NCBI RefSeq assembly: GCF_002205645.1
Contig: NZ_NIOF01000004.1
Coordinates: 1-64,000 of the forward strand
Origin: Roseateles aquatilis
Lineage (GTDB): Bacteria > Pseudomonadota > Gammaproteobacteria > Burkholderiales > Burkholderiaceae_C
Reading direction: 5' to 3'
Length of the DNA: 64,000 nt
Every line of letters starts with the position of its first letter. Within the stretch, counting starts at the first letter, position 1. Below are positions 15,906 to 25,027 of the stretch, in pieces. The notes under the pieces were generated by a model. It had not been told where the DNA came from and made no database searches. It saw only the letters and a program-made list of their open reading frames with translations. The translations under genes were made by a program, and so were the position numbers.

Positions 15906-16982
15906 ATGCAATTGAGCCTGATGCTGTTCGCGGGCGCCCTGGCGCCCACCGCGGGACAGCAATACGAGATCGCCCTCCAGCTCGCGGAGTTCGCGGATCG
16001 CGAGGGCCTGGCCGGCATCTGGTTTCCGGAGCGCCACTTCACATCCTTCGGCGGGCCGTATCCGAATCCGATGCTGATCCTCGCGGCCGTGGCCAGCCGC
16101 ACGCGGCGCCTGACGCTGAGATCCGGCAGCCTGGTCGCGCCATTGCACGACCCGATCCGCCTGGCGGAAGAGCTCGCCATGCTGGACCAGCTGTCCGGGG
16201 GGCGCATCGAGACGGCGTTCGCGTCGGGCTGGCATCCCAACGACTACGCCTTCCATCCCGAGCGCTACGAGCAGCGCCGCGAGCTGATGTTCGAGTCGAT
16301 CGACGCGCTGTGCCGGCTGTGGCGCGGCGACGCGCACGCCGCGCGCTCCGGCCTTGGCGAGCCGATCCAGCTCCGCACCCATCCTCGGCCCGTGCAATCC
16401 CGGCTCCAGGTCTGGATCGCCGCCGCGCAGAACCCCGAGACCTTCCGGCGCGCCGGCGAGCGCGGGGAACATGTGCTCACGCATGTGCTGGACGGCAATC
16501 TCAAGCTGCTGGCGGACAACATCGCGCTGTATCGCCGGCAGCGGGCGGCCGCCGGCCATGATCCGGAGGCGGGTCGCGTCGCGCTGATGCTGCACACCTT
16601 CCTCGGCGACGACGAGGCACAGGTCGCGGCCACCGTGCGCGGTCCCTATGGCGACTACCTGAAATCCATCGTGCCCATGGCCCAGGGCCTGGCGACGGCG
16701 CGTGCCCGCGCCGTCGACCTGAAGAAGCTCAACGCGCGCCAGATCACCCAGTTCGTCGATTGCCATTACGACCGCGCCGTGCGCGGGCTCTCGCTGATCG
16801 GCACGCCGGCCGCGGCGCGCGCGACCCTGGACGCCATGCGCGGACTGGGCGTCGACGAAGTCGCCTGCCTGGTCGACTTCGGCGTCGCCGGCCGCCACGT
16901 CCTCGCCCAACTTCCTCACATCGCGGCGCTACAGGCCAGCCTGCGAGTCCACGACCAGCGCCTGCTCGAACCCAGCCCATGA
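15906..16982 (+). CDS. FMN-dependent luciferase-like monooxygenase, MupA/Atu3671 type
   Basis: About 358 residues, bacterial luciferase-like TIM barrel. The N-terminal WFPERHFTSFGGPYPNPM block and the SGGRIETAFASGWHP block are hallmarks of the subfamily found in NRPS/PKS clusters, often as an integrated domain. Here it is a free protein. Such enzymes use reduced flavin and oxygen to oxidise carrier-bound intermediates, for example at a beta-carbon or in a Baeyer-Villiger-like step. The exact reaction here is unknown. AGGAAGGG lies just upstream of the ATG, and its stop overlaps the next start as ATGA, so it is translationally coupled to the KR-ACP protein. That suggests the ACP carries its substrate. 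Confidence 0.88.
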   Translation: MQLSLMLFAGALAPTAGQQYEIALQLAEFADREGLAGIWFPERHFTSFGGPYPNPMLILAAVASRTRRLTLRSGSLVAPLHDPIRLAEELAMLDQLSGGRIETAFASGWHPNDYAFHPERYEQRRELMFESIDALCRLWRGDAHAARSGLGEPIQLRTHPRPVQSRLQVWIAAAQNPETFRRAGERGEHVLTHVLDGNLKLLADNIALYRRQRAAAGHDPEAGRVALMLHTFLGDDEAQVAATVRGPYGDYLKSIVPMAQGLATARARAVDLKKLNARQITQFVDCHYDRAVRGLSLIGTPAAARATLDAMRGLGVDEVACLVDFGVAGRHVLAQLPHIAALQASLRVHDQRLLEPSP

Positions 16983-18781
16983 TCGAATCCGCCCTCTCCA
17001 GCACCAGCCTTCCCGCCGACGCCACGGGCGAAGGCAACGCGGGCCTGTTCTCCATTGGCTGGCAGCCCGCCGAATGGCCCGAGCGCGGCGCCGCGGCCGC
17101 CATGGCGCAATGGCACGTCATCTCCTGGGGCCCGAGCGCCAGCGCGGACCGATGCCACGACGCCCTGCGCGCGAGCGGCCTGGCCGCCGGCGTGGCCCGC
17201 GCGACGCTCGCCGTCGCGACAAGCGCTGCCGAGGTCGCCGCATCCCTGCGATGGGATCTCCCGGCGGCGGATCGACGGGTGGTCTTCTTCCTGGACGGCG
17301 CGCCGGCCTTCGACGCCTCGGCCGCCCGCGGGAACTGGGCCTGGGCCCACGCCCTGGTCCACGCCTGCCAGCAGGCGGCCCTGGCATCCGGCACGCGGCT
17401 GTGGATCGTCACGGCCACCGGCCTCCTCGGTCCGACCCCCGCCGGGCCGGCCCGGCCCGAGCAGTACTTCGCCTGGGGCCTGGGCCGTTGCCATGCCGTC
17501 GAGAGCCCCGAATCCTGGGGCGGGCTGATCGACATCGACGCCGGTGATGCCGACGCCGGCGACGCCGTGGCCCGCTTCCTGACCTCGGGCTCGTCCGAGG
17601 ACGAGGTGGCCCTTTCTCCGGACGGCTTGCAGGTGCCCCGCCTGGCCGCGATCTCCGGATTGCGGGCGATGGCGCGCAGCTTCGACGGCGACCGGCTGTT
17701 CGTGCTGACCGGCGGCCTGCAGGGCCTGAGCTTCGAGATCGCGCGCTGGCTCGGCGCCCGCGGCGCGCGACGCCTGCTGGTGCTGGGCCGCTCGCCGCTG
17801 GATGCCGGACGCCAGGACCGGCTGCGCGAGCTCCAGGCGCTGTGCGACCACGTCGAGTACCAGGCCCACGACGTCGGCGATCCCGAGGTCATGCAGGCGT
17901 TGACGGCGCGCTTGAAGCACGAGGGCCGACGCATCGGCGGCATCTTCCACCTCGCCTCGAGCTGGCAGCGCAATGGCCGGACGGCCGTCGCGCCGTTGGC
18001 CCACGTCACCCGCGAGGACACCGAGGAGGTCGTGTGGGCCAAGGCGCAGGGCGCGCTGCTGGTGGCCGAGATGGCCCGCCAGACCGACGCGGACCTCCTG
18101 GTCCTGTTCTCGACCGCGGCGGCCACGCTGGGCTCGCCCGGCCAGGCCAACTACGCCGGCGCCAACAGCGTGCTGGACGGCGTCGCCCGGCAGTTCGAGG
18201 GCTCGCGCACACGCGCGCTGAGCGTCGCCTGGGGACCCATCGCGGAGGCCGGCTTCGGCAACTCGGAGCAGGGCCGCGACCTGCACGAGCTCTGGGAGCG
18301 CGTGGGCCTGCGGCGCCTGCGCCTCGCGCATGTGCTGTCGACGCTGGACGGCTCGCTGGACGCGCCGGAATCGCACGTCACCGCGATCAGCGTGGACGAG
18401 GACCAGGGCCTGTCCCTGCCATGGCTGCAGAGCCGCCCGATCTTCGAGGGCCTGTCCGGCTCCGCGGCCACGGGCCTGCTGCTGCCCGAACTGGCCTCGC
18501 TGCCCCCGGCGCAGCGGGTCGACTTCATCGCGCGGACGCTGCGCGCCAGCTTGGCCACCATCCTCAACCTCGACGAGCAGGACGTGGGCCTGGAAGCCCC
18601 GTTGGCGGACCTGGGCGTGGACTCGCTGGTCGCGCTGGAGATGCTGTTCACCGTCGATCGCGACTTTGGCGTGAGCCTCGGATTCGATGAGACGCTGCTG
18701 GGCATGGACGTGACGCTGCGGGCGCTCGCGGGCGAGATCGACCGACGCCTGCCCGCGCAGGCGCTGGAGATGGCGGCTTGA
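16979..18781 (+). CDS. Ketoreductase-ACP didomain protein (PKS type, no ketosynthase)
   Basis: About 600 residues. A PKS ketoreductase with structural and catalytic halves (about 20-460) has the NADPH motif VLTGGLQGLSF (about 240) and catalytic Ser/Tyr/Asn in LFSTAAATLGSPGQANYAGAN (Tyr about 392). The canonical LDD fingerprint of B-type reductases is absent. An ACP follows with GVDSL (Ser about 549). There is no KS, AT or DH, so it must work with the separate KAS enzymes. The 4-nt overlap with the monooxygenase upstream (ATGA) and with the acyl-AMP ligase downstream (TTGA) ties all three together. It probably reduces the beta-keto group of an intermediate held on its own ACP. Confidence 0.88.
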   Translation: MIESALSSTSLPADATGEGNAGLFSIGWQPAEWPERGAAAAMAQWHVISWGPSASADRCHDALRASGLAAGVARATLAVATSAAEVAASLRWDLPAADRRVVFFLDGAPAFDASAARGNWAWAHALVHACQQAALASGTRLWIVTATGLLGPTPAGPARPEQYFAWGLGRCHAVESPESWGGLIDIDAGDADAGDAVARFLTSGSSEDEVALSPDGLQVPRLAAISGLRAMARSFDGDRLFVLTGGLQGLSFEIARWLGARGARRLLVLGRSPLDAGRQDRLRELQALCDHVEYQAHDVGDPEVMQALTARLKHEGRRIGGIFHLASSWQRNGRTAVAPLAHVTREDTEEVVWAKAQGALLVAEMARQTDADLLVLFSTAAATLGSPGQANYAGANSVLDGVARQFEGSRTRALSVAWGPIAEAGFGNSEQGRDLHELWERVGLRRLRLAHVLSTLDGSLDAPESHVTAISVDEDQGLSLPWLQSRPIFEGLSGSAATGLLLPELASLPPAQRVDFIARTLRASLATILNLDEQDVGLEAPLADLGVDSLVALEMLFTVDRDFGVSLGFDETLLGMDVTLRALAGEIDRRLPAQALEMAA

Positions 18782-20466
18782 GCGGGCCGCCCGCGAGCGC
18801 GCCGGCCGGGATCATCGACCTGCTGCGGCACCGCGCCGCGCAGCGGCCGGACAGCGTCGCCTACCGCTTCATCGAGAGCCCCAGCCTCGACGACCACATC
18901 ACGTGGGGCGAGCTGGCGCGGCGCGCGATGACCTTCGCGCGCCGCCTGGGCACGCAGGCGCGTCCGGGGGACCGCGTGCTGCTGGCCCTTCCGCCCGGCA
19001 TCGACCATGTGGTGGCGCTGTTCGGCTGCTTCTGGGCCGGGGCGGTGGTCGTGCCCACATTGCCGATGCGACAGCGGCGCAACCTGGCCATGCTCCAGGC
19101 CATCACCGAGGATTGCGATCCGGTCGCGATGATCTGCGACGCCGCGGATGCCGAGGAGGCCCGCGCGGCCGCCACGCTCCCCGGCGCGCACCCGGCGCCA
19201 TGGGGTCGCCTGCCCTCGCTCGCGCCGTCGGCCGACGAGGCGGCGGAGCCTTTCGCCCCCCATCGCGCGGCGACCCACGACCTGGCCTTGCTGCAGTACA
19301 CCTCGGGCTCCACCGGCACGCCCAAGGGCGTGATGCTGACCCACGGCAACCTGATGCACAACCTGGAGGGGCAGAGCCGCGTCTACGGCATCGACGCGGA
19401 CAGCCGGGGCGTCATCTGGCTGCCGCCGCATCACGACATGGGCCTGAACGCCGGCATCCTGCAACCGCTGCACGCGGGTTGCCAGGTCACGCTGATGTCG
19501 CCGCTGTACGCGATGCAACGCCCGCTGCGGTGGCTGCAGGCCATCAGCGACACGCGCGCCACCGTCAGCGGCGGACCGTCCTTCGCCTTCGGGGCCTGCA
19601 TCGCCGCGGCGCCGCAGCTCGCGCCCGGAGCGCTGGACCTGTCCAGCTGGCGCTGCGCGTTCCTCGGCGCCGAGCAGATCCATGCCCCCACGATGCGCGC
19701 GTTCGTCCGCACCTTCGCGCCCTTCGGCCTGCGTGACGACATCTTCGCGGCCAGCTACGGCCTGGCGGAATCGACAGTGCTGTCCACCTGCGACGGAGCC
19801 GGTCGGCTGCGCGTCCACGTCCGCGCGGGCCGCGAGCTGGTGGGATGCGGCCGTGCCATCGACGGCCTGGAGCTGGCGATCGTCGATCCCGAGACACGCC
19901 AGCCGCGGGCCGCCGGCGACGAAGGCGAGATCTGGCTGCGCGGCCCCAGCATCGCCAAGGGCTACTGGCGCGATCGGGACCGGACCACGCAGGTCTTTCG
20001 CGCCTGTACGAGCGAGGATCCACGTCCCTGGCTGCGGACCGGCGACCTCGGCGTGCGGATCGATGACGACCTCGTCATCACCGGGCGGATCAAGGACCTG
20101 ATCATCTTCGCCGGCCGCAATCTGCATGCCGAGGACATCGAGGCCAGCGTGCGCGAGGTCGACACCGGACTGCTCGCCGACGCGCTGATCGCGGCGTTCG
20201 CGACCGACGGCGATGACCGCGAGGAACTTCGCGTCATCATCGAAGTCTCGGCACGCCATCGCAACCAGCTCGAGGCGTTCGAAGCGCTGCGCCCCGGCAT
20301 CGCGCGAGCGGTGCTGCGGGACTTCGACGTGCGCCTGGGCCACCTGGCGTTCGTCCGGCCCGGCCATCTGCCGCGCACCTCCAGCGGCAAGGTCCGTCGC
20401 CAGGCCTGCCGCGACCTCCCGCCCTTCACCGATCGAGCCACCCCAGAGGGAGCATCCATTCCATGA
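18778..20466 (+). CDS. Fatty acyl-AMP ligase (FAAL)
   Basis: About 562 residues, ANL-superfamily enzyme that activates a free fatty acid as acyl-AMP and passes it to an ACP. It has YTSGSTGTPKGV, the FAAL-typical WLPPHHDMGL block, SYGLAE and the C-terminal lysine region SSGKVRRQ. The start is a TTG at 18778 overlapping the KR-ACP stop (TTGA). No ATG or GTG lies near the domain start, so TTG is the best choice. The ACP gene follows with an ATGA overlap and is the likely acceptor. Together they would supply the fatty acyl starter. Confidence 0.93.
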   Translation: MSGPPASAPAGIIDLLRHRAAQRPDSVAYRFIESPSLDDHITWGELARRAMTFARRLGTQARPGDRVLLALPPGIDHVVALFGCFWAGAVVVPTLPMRQRRNLAMLQAITEDCDPVAMICDAADAEEARAAATLPGAHPAPWGRLPSLAPSADEAAEPFAPHRAATHDLALLQYTSGSTGTPKGVMLTHGNLMHNLEGQSRVYGIDADSRGVIWLPPHHDMGLNAGILQPLHAGCQVTLMSPLYAMQRPLRWLQAISDTRATVSGGPSFAFGACIAAAPQLAPGALDLSSWRCAFLGAEQIHAPTMRAFVRTFAPFGLRDDIFAASYGLAESTVLSTCDGAGRLRVHVRAGRELVGCGRAIDGLELAIVDPETRQPRAAGDEGEIWLRGPSIAKGYWRDRDRTTQVFRACTSEDPRPWLRTGDLGVRIDDDLVITGRIKDLIIFAGRNLHAEDIEASVREVDTGLLADALIAAFATDGDDREELRVIIEVSARHRNQLEAFEALRPGIARAVLRDFDVRLGHLAFVRPGHLPRTSSGKVRRQACRDLPPFTDRATPEGASIP

Positions 20467-20792
20467 CCGCCATTCCCGTCACATCGCCTGTGGAGATCGC
20501 CCTTCCGAGCCAGGACCCGCCCAGCAGCACCGAGCTGCGTGACTGGATGGTGCGGTGGGTCGCCGAGAAGCTCAAGGTGGCGATCAGCGAGGTCGATCCC
20601 GACGTGCCGCTGATCGAGCTCGGGCTGGACTCGCTGGCCGCGCTGGAGCTGTCAGGCCGGCTGGAGACCCTGACGCGTCGCGAGGTGTCGCCGCTCATCG
20701 TCCGCGAGCACCCCACCATCGCCGCCATCAGCGCCTTCCTCGCCGGACCGTCGCCGGCGGCCGCGCCGGGCCATCCCCACTTGCAACGTTGA
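20463..20792 (+). CDS. Acyl carrier protein
   Basis: About 109 residues with a carrier domain and the phosphopantetheine serine in LGLDSLAAL (Ser 57). The N-terminal 20 residues and a short Pro/Ala tail flank it. It overlaps the acyl-AMP ligase by 4 nt, so it is the probable acceptor of the activated fatty acid, and perhaps the carrier on which the desaturase, KAS III or monooxygenase act. Confidence 0.93.
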   Translation: MTAIPVTSPVEIALPSQDPPSSTELRDWMVRWVAEKLKVAISEVDPDVPLIELGLDSLAALELSGRLETLTRREVSPLIVREHPTIAAISAFLAGPSPAAAPGHPHLQR

Positions 20793-20801
20793 AGGTCTGC
20801 C

Positions 20802-21542
20802 TTGGAGCCCACGAACGTGATCGCACGCCTGGTCGGCGTGACCAAGTCCTACACCCTGGGCGGCGCGCGGCTGGATGCGCTGGCGGACATCGACCTGTCC
20901 ATCCAGGACAACCGCTTCACCGTGCTCTCGGGCGCGTCCGGCAGCGGCAAGACCACGCTCCTGAACCTGGTGGGATGCATCGACCGCCCCAGCGCGGGCC
21001 ACGTCTTCGTCGACGGGCAGGACACCTCGGCGTTGACGGACGAGGCGCTGTCCGACTTCCGCGCCGCCTCGGTGGGATTCATCTTCCAGAGCTTCAACCT
21101 GATCTCCGTGCTCAGTTGCGAGGAGAACGTCGAGTACCCGTTGCTGCTGGCCGGCGCCGACCCCGAGCACCGTCGCCGCCGGGTCCGCGAACTGCTGGCC
21201 GCCGTGGGGCTGCAAGGCCATGCGTCGCATCTTCCCGGGCAACTCTCGGGCGGACAGCGCCAGCGCGTCGCCATCGCCCGCGCCCTGGCCAATCGTCCCA
21301 AGCTGGTCCTGGCCGACGAGCCGACCGCCAACCTCGATTCCGCCACCGGCGCCTCGATCATCGCCCTCATGCGCGACATGCAGCAGCGCGAGCACACGGC
21401 CTTCGTCTTCTCGTCGCACGACCCCAACATCCTGTCGCAGGCCGATGACGCCGTGTTCATCAGGGACGGCCGGATCGTCGATCGCGTCACATCCCCCGCC
21501 GTGCTCGCGGTGTCCCCGCCAGCGATGGGAGAACGGCCATGA
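20802..21542 (+). CDS. ABC transporter ATPase, LolD/MacB type
   Basis: About 246 residues, stand-alone ATP-binding protein: Walker A GASGSGKTT, signature LSGGQRQRVAIARAL, Walker B LVLADEPTANLDS and a switch His in FSSHDPN. LolD/MacB-class ATPases pair with FtsX-like permeases to move lipids or lipoproteins out of the inner membrane. It is coupled to the permease by an ATGA overlap. The start may be TTG at 20802 (GAAGG 6 nt upstream) or GTG at 20817 (GGAG 9 nt upstream); I cannot decide. Confidence 0.92.
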   Translation: MEPTNVIARLVGVTKSYTLGGARLDALADIDLSIQDNRFTVLSGASGSGKTTLLNLVGCIDRPSAGHVFVDGQDTSALTDEALSDFRAASVGFIFQSFNLISVLSCEENVEYPLLLAGADPEHRRRRVRELLAAVGLQGHASHLPGQLSGGQRQRVAIARALANRPKLVLADEPTANLDSATGASIIALMRDMQQREHTAFVFSSHDPNILSQADDAVFIRDGRIVDRVTSPAVLAVSPPAMGERP

Positions 21543-22945
21543 GCGGCGCCACCCGCATCCGTCCGGTGGCGCTGGCGCTGCGCAACTTGCGGCGCAACCG
21601 CAGGCGCTCCCTCGCGACGCTGCTGGCGCTGGTCTTCGGCTGCCTGGCGGTGCTGCTGTTCGGAGGCTACGTGCAGAACATCCGGCTGACGCTGGAGACC
21701 AACATCGTGCGCAGCGCCGGACATCTCCAGATCCAGAACGCTGACTTCCTGCTGTTCGGATCGGGCGACCCGCAGGGGTACTCGGTGCGCGACGTGCCGC
21801 GCCTCATCGAGGTGCTGCGCCGCGATGCGTTCATCAGGGACCATGTGCGTGTCATCTCGTCGTCGCTGACCTTCAACGGCGTCGCGGGGAATTTCTCGGC
21901 CGGCCTGTCCAAGGCCGTCGTGGTCCAGGGCACGGTGGCCGACGACCAGGCGCGCATGCGCGAATGGAACGAGTACCAGGTTCCCATCGCGCCGCTGGCC
22001 GTCCGCCTGCGGGGCACCGCACCCGACGCCGTCGTCATCGGCACCGGCGTGGCGCGCATCCTGCAGCTCTGCGATGCGCTGCGGATCACCGACTGCCCCC
22101 GCCCACGGCACAAGGCGGTGACGCCGTCGGCGCCGCAGACCCCGGACGACCTGACGGCGTTGGCCGCCACCGTGCCGCGGGCCACCACGTCCGGCTCCCC
22201 GCGCCTGGCCCTGCTCGCCGCGACGTCCACCGGCGCGCCCAACGTGGCCGAGCTGCAAGTGATCGACGCGGAGCCCCAGGGCACGCGCGGCGCCGACGAC
22301 TTCTACGTTGGCGTCCACCTGCCCACGGCGCAGCGCCTCGTGTTCGGCCAGAACGACCCGCGCGCCACCTCCGTCCTGCTTCAGCTCGGGCGCAGCGCCG
22401 ATCTGGAGCGGGTGCGTGGCCACCTGAAGGCGCTGCTGGCCCGGGAGTTCCCCGACCAGGCGCTGGCGATCAACGACTTCCGGCTGCTGAGCCCCAGCTA
22501 CACGCAGACCGTGGCGATGTTTGACGCGATCTTCGGCTTCATCAGCGTGCTCATCACCATCATCGTGATGTTCACCGTCAGCAACACGATGAACATGGCC
22601 GTCCTGGAGCGCACGGTGGAGATCGGCACCCTGCGCGCCATGGGCGTGCGCCGGTCCGGCATCCAGCGCATCTTCGTCGTCGAGGGCGCGCTGCTCGGCC
22701 TGACGGGGGCGCTGGTGGGCCTGGTCATCGCGCTGGGCGTCGCGCGCGGCCTGGAGGCCATGGGCCTGACCTGGCTGCCGCCCGCCTACGTGACGCCGGT
22801 GCCGCTGTCCATCCACCTCGTCGGCGAATGGCGCCTGATCGGTGCCACGCTGCTGGGCCTGGTCGTGGTGGCCGCCGCGTCAGCCTACTGGCCCGCGCGC
22901 CGCGCGTCCCGGCTGGAAATCGTCGAGGCCCTTCGCCATGTCTGA
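21539..22945 (+). CDS. FtsX/LolE-type ABC permease
   Basis: About 468 residues with the FtsX/MacB layout: one N-terminal membrane helix (LATLLALVFGCLAVLLFGG), a large periplasmic domain (about 50-330), then three helices around FGFISVLITIIVMFTV, LLGLTGALVGLVIALGV and LIGATLLGLVVVAAASA. The TVEIGTLRAMGVRRSGI loop is the cytoplasmic coupling signature of this family. It partners the preceding ATPase. The following LolA-like and outer-membrane genes suggest it extracts a lipid or lipopeptide from the inner membrane. Confidence 0.9.
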   Translation: MSGATRIRPVALALRNLRRNRRRSLATLLALVFGCLAVLLFGGYVQNIRLTLETNIVRSAGHLQIQNADFLLFGSGDPQGYSVRDVPRLIEVLRRDAFIRDHVRVISSSLTFNGVAGNFSAGLSKAVVVQGTVADDQARMREWNEYQVPIAPLAVRLRGTAPDAVVIGTGVARILQLCDALRITDCPRPRHKAVTPSAPQTPDDLTALAATVPRATTSGSPRLALLAATSTGAPNVAELQVIDAEPQGTRGADDFYVGVHLPTAQRLVFGQNDPRATSVLLQLGRSADLERVRGHLKALLAREFPDQALAINDFRLLSPSYTQTVAMFDAIFGFISVLITIIVMFTVSNTMNMAVLERTVEIGTLRAMGVRRSGIQRIFVVEGALLGLTGALVGLVIALGVARGLEAMGLTWLPPAYVTPVPLSIHLVGEWRLIGATLLGLVVVAAASAYWPARRASRLEIVEALRHV

Positions 22946-23729
22946 TCATTTGCCTTGCGCCGGTCGGCGCGCCCTGGTGTGCGCGTTCGCAGGCCTGGCC
23001 CTGCCCCGGGCCCGGGCCGCGGTCGATGCCGCGCAACTGCTGGCGCAGTCCGACGCGATACGCAACCCACCCCGGTCCTTCGCGCTGACCACCACGCTGC
23101 TGGAATACAAGGCAGGCCGGCAGAAGGACGAAATGACCTTGCGGGCCTACTCCAGCATGCGGGGCAGCGACGGCCAGTTCCGCAGCCTCGCGGCCTTCGA
23201 GTCGCCGGCCAAGGACGTGGGCAAGCTGATGCTGAAGGACGGCACCAACCTCTGGCTCTTCGACCCCTCGAGCAAGGCGACCATTCGCATCTCCCCGCAG
23301 CAGAAGCTGCTGGGCCAGGCCGCCAACGGCGATGTCGTCACCACCAACTTCGCCGTCGACTACGAGGCCCGGCTGGACGGCGAGGAATCGATCACCGATG
23401 GCGACCGCAAGCCGGTCGATTGCCATCGGCTGGCGCTGTCGGCGCGTACCGGCGCCGCCACCTACCATCGTGTGCAGCTCTGGATCGCGCGCGACGGCGC
23501 CCGGCCCGTCAAGGCGCAGTTCTTCGTCGAGAGCGGCGCGCTCCTCAAGACGGCGTACTACCGCCGCGTGCGCGCCGTGCTGGGCGCCGACCGCCCCACC
23601 GAGACCGTGCTGATCGACGCCCTGCAACCCGACTGGATCACGCTGATGCGCTTTGACCGCCACGCCTGGCGCGACGTGCCCGAGACCTGGCTCCAGCGCG
23701 ACTATCTGTCGCGCTTCCGGCCCGAATGA
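22938..23729 (+). CDS. LolA-like outer-membrane lipoprotein-sorting family protein
   Basis: About 263 residues with a signal peptide (twin-Arg-like CAGRRALVCAFAGLALPRARA) and a periplasmic LolA/LolB-like fold: AAFESPAKDVGKLMLKDGTNLWLFDPSSKATIRIS is the typical strand pattern of outer-membrane lipoprotein-sorting proteins. It overlaps the permease end by 8 nt and the next gene by 4 nt. In this context it could ferry a hydrophobic product across the periplasm. The role is inferred from fold and position; no substrate evidence is visible. Confidence 0.8.
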   Translation: MSDHLPCAGRRALVCAFAGLALPRARAAVDAAQLLAQSDAIRNPPRSFALTTTLLEYKAGRQKDEMTLRAYSSMRGSDGQFRSLAAFESPAKDVGKLMLKDGTNLWLFDPSSKATIRISPQQKLLGQAANGDVVTTNFAVDYEARLDGEESITDGDRKPVDCHRLALSARTGAATYHRVQLWIARDGARPVKAQFFVESGALLKTAYYRRVRAVLGADRPTETVLIDALQPDWITLMRFDRHAWRDVPETWLQRDYLSRFRPE

Positions 23730-25015
23730 GCGGCCGCGTCGGGTGCCGCCTCGCGCGGCGCGGCCTGCTGGTGCTGCTGCTGGGCTGCGGCGCCCGCGCG
23801 CTGGCCGCTCCGGCCCCGCCCGCGGAGGAGGATGCGCTGGCCATCGCCGACGCCATGCTCAAGGACCGGCCCGCCGAGCCGGCGGCGCAGACGCGCCATC
23901 GTGTCTTCGTCGAAGGCTCCGCCGCCTACGGCGGCAGCAACGCCGCGACCCGGCAGACGAGCACCGTCGCCTCGCTGGACTACTGGCTGCGCCAGAACCT
24001 GGGCGGCGGCTGGAGCGGGCTGTGGTCGGGGCGACTCGACGGGACGCGGGACTCGCGCAGCCGTCCGTCGACCGACTGGACCCACACCCTGCGCGAGCTG
24101 GCCGTCGAATGGCAGCCGGATCCGCGCTGGGTGCTCGACCTCGGCCGCATCAACGCCCAGTATGGCGAGGCCATCGCCTTCAATCCCAGCGACGTGTTCC
24201 GCGAAGGCGCCCTGCGGAGCGTGACCTCCGTCGTGCCGGCCAATCTGCGCACCAACCGGCAGGGCGTCGTGATGGCGCGCATGCAGTACCTGTGGCAGGA
24301 CGGTAGCGTCCAGGCCGTGCTCGCGCCGCGCATCGACGGTCGATCGTCGGCCACGTTCTCCCCCGACTGGGGTGCCACGAACCCGCGCCAGCGGTGGCTG
24401 CTGGCGGTCAGCCAGAAGCTGGGGGCCGAGGTGACGCCCCAGATCATGCTGACCGGCGGCGAGGGCATGTCGCCGCTGGCCGCGATGAGCGTCAGCTTCC
24501 TGCCGCTGGCGGAGACCGTCGCCTATGTCGAGGCCAGCACTGGCCGACGCCGCAGCACCTTGAGCCGCATCGGCCTGTGGCCCGACGACACCTCGATGCG
24601 GACCCAGGTGGCGGTGGGCGCCAACTGGAATCCGCTGCCCGGCGCCACCTTCGGGCTCGAGTTCGACTACGACGGCGTGGCCAACGATGCGGCGCAGCGC
24701 CACGCGCTCGAGCAGATGCCGCTGCGCATGCGCCAGGCCTACGGCGCCGCGCTGATCCAGTATCAGACCCTGCAGGATCGCCGTCAGTGGTTCGTCTCCG
24801 CGTCCTGGAAGGATGCCCTGGGTCCCGGCACCGACATCAGCGCCCTGGCACGCATCGACGGCGACGCGCCCGCGCGCCAGTACTGGCTGGAGGTGCGGCA
24901 CCGCTTCGATGCCACCGAGGTCGCCGTGCGCCTGCTGTGGCGCCGCAATCCGGCGCTCGGGGCCACGCCCGACGCCTATCGTCAGGCCGGCCTGCTGCTG
25001 AGCCACTACTTCTAG
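23726..25015 (+). CDS. Outer-membrane beta-barrel protein
   Basis: About 429 residues with an N-terminal signal sequence (GLLVLLLGCGARALA), then alternating amphipathic strands rich in Tyr/Trp/Arg and a C-terminal aromatic residue (LLLSHYF), the insertion signal of outer-membrane barrels. I do not assign a named family. It is the last of four tightly coupled genes (ATPase, permease, LolA-like, barrel), which makes it a plausible outer-membrane exit or acceptor for the exported molecule. Confidence 0.78.
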   Translation: MSGRVGCRLARRGLLVLLLGCGARALAAPAPPAEEDALAIADAMLKDRPAEPAAQTRHRVFVEGSAAYGGSNAATRQTSTVASLDYWLRQNLGGGWSGLWSGRLDGTRDSRSRPSTDWTHTLRELAVEWQPDPRWVLDLGRINAQYGEAIAFNPSDVFREGALRSVTSVVPANLRTNRQGVVMARMQYLWQDGSVQAVLAPRIDGRSSATFSPDWGATNPRQRWLLAVSQKLGAEVTPQIMLTGGEGMSPLAAMSVSFLPLAETVAYVEASTGRRRSTLSRIGLWPDDTSMRTQVAVGANWNPLPGATFGLEFDYDGVANDAAQRHALEQMPLRMRQAYGAALIQYQTLQDRRQWFVSASWKDALGPGTDISALARIDGDAPARQYWLEVRHRFDATEVAVRLLWRRNPALGATPDAYRQAGLLLSHYF

Positions 25016-25027
25016 CGCATCGCCCCC

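Noticed and set aside
13784-20792. Polyyne or terminal-alkyne cassette (FAAL, desaturase, ACP)
   Set aside because: The three component types are present, but the desaturase is separated from FAAL-ACP by ketosynthase, monooxygenase and KR-ACP genes, and the multi-desaturase core of known polyyne clusters is absent. It cannot be excluded as a partial reaction.
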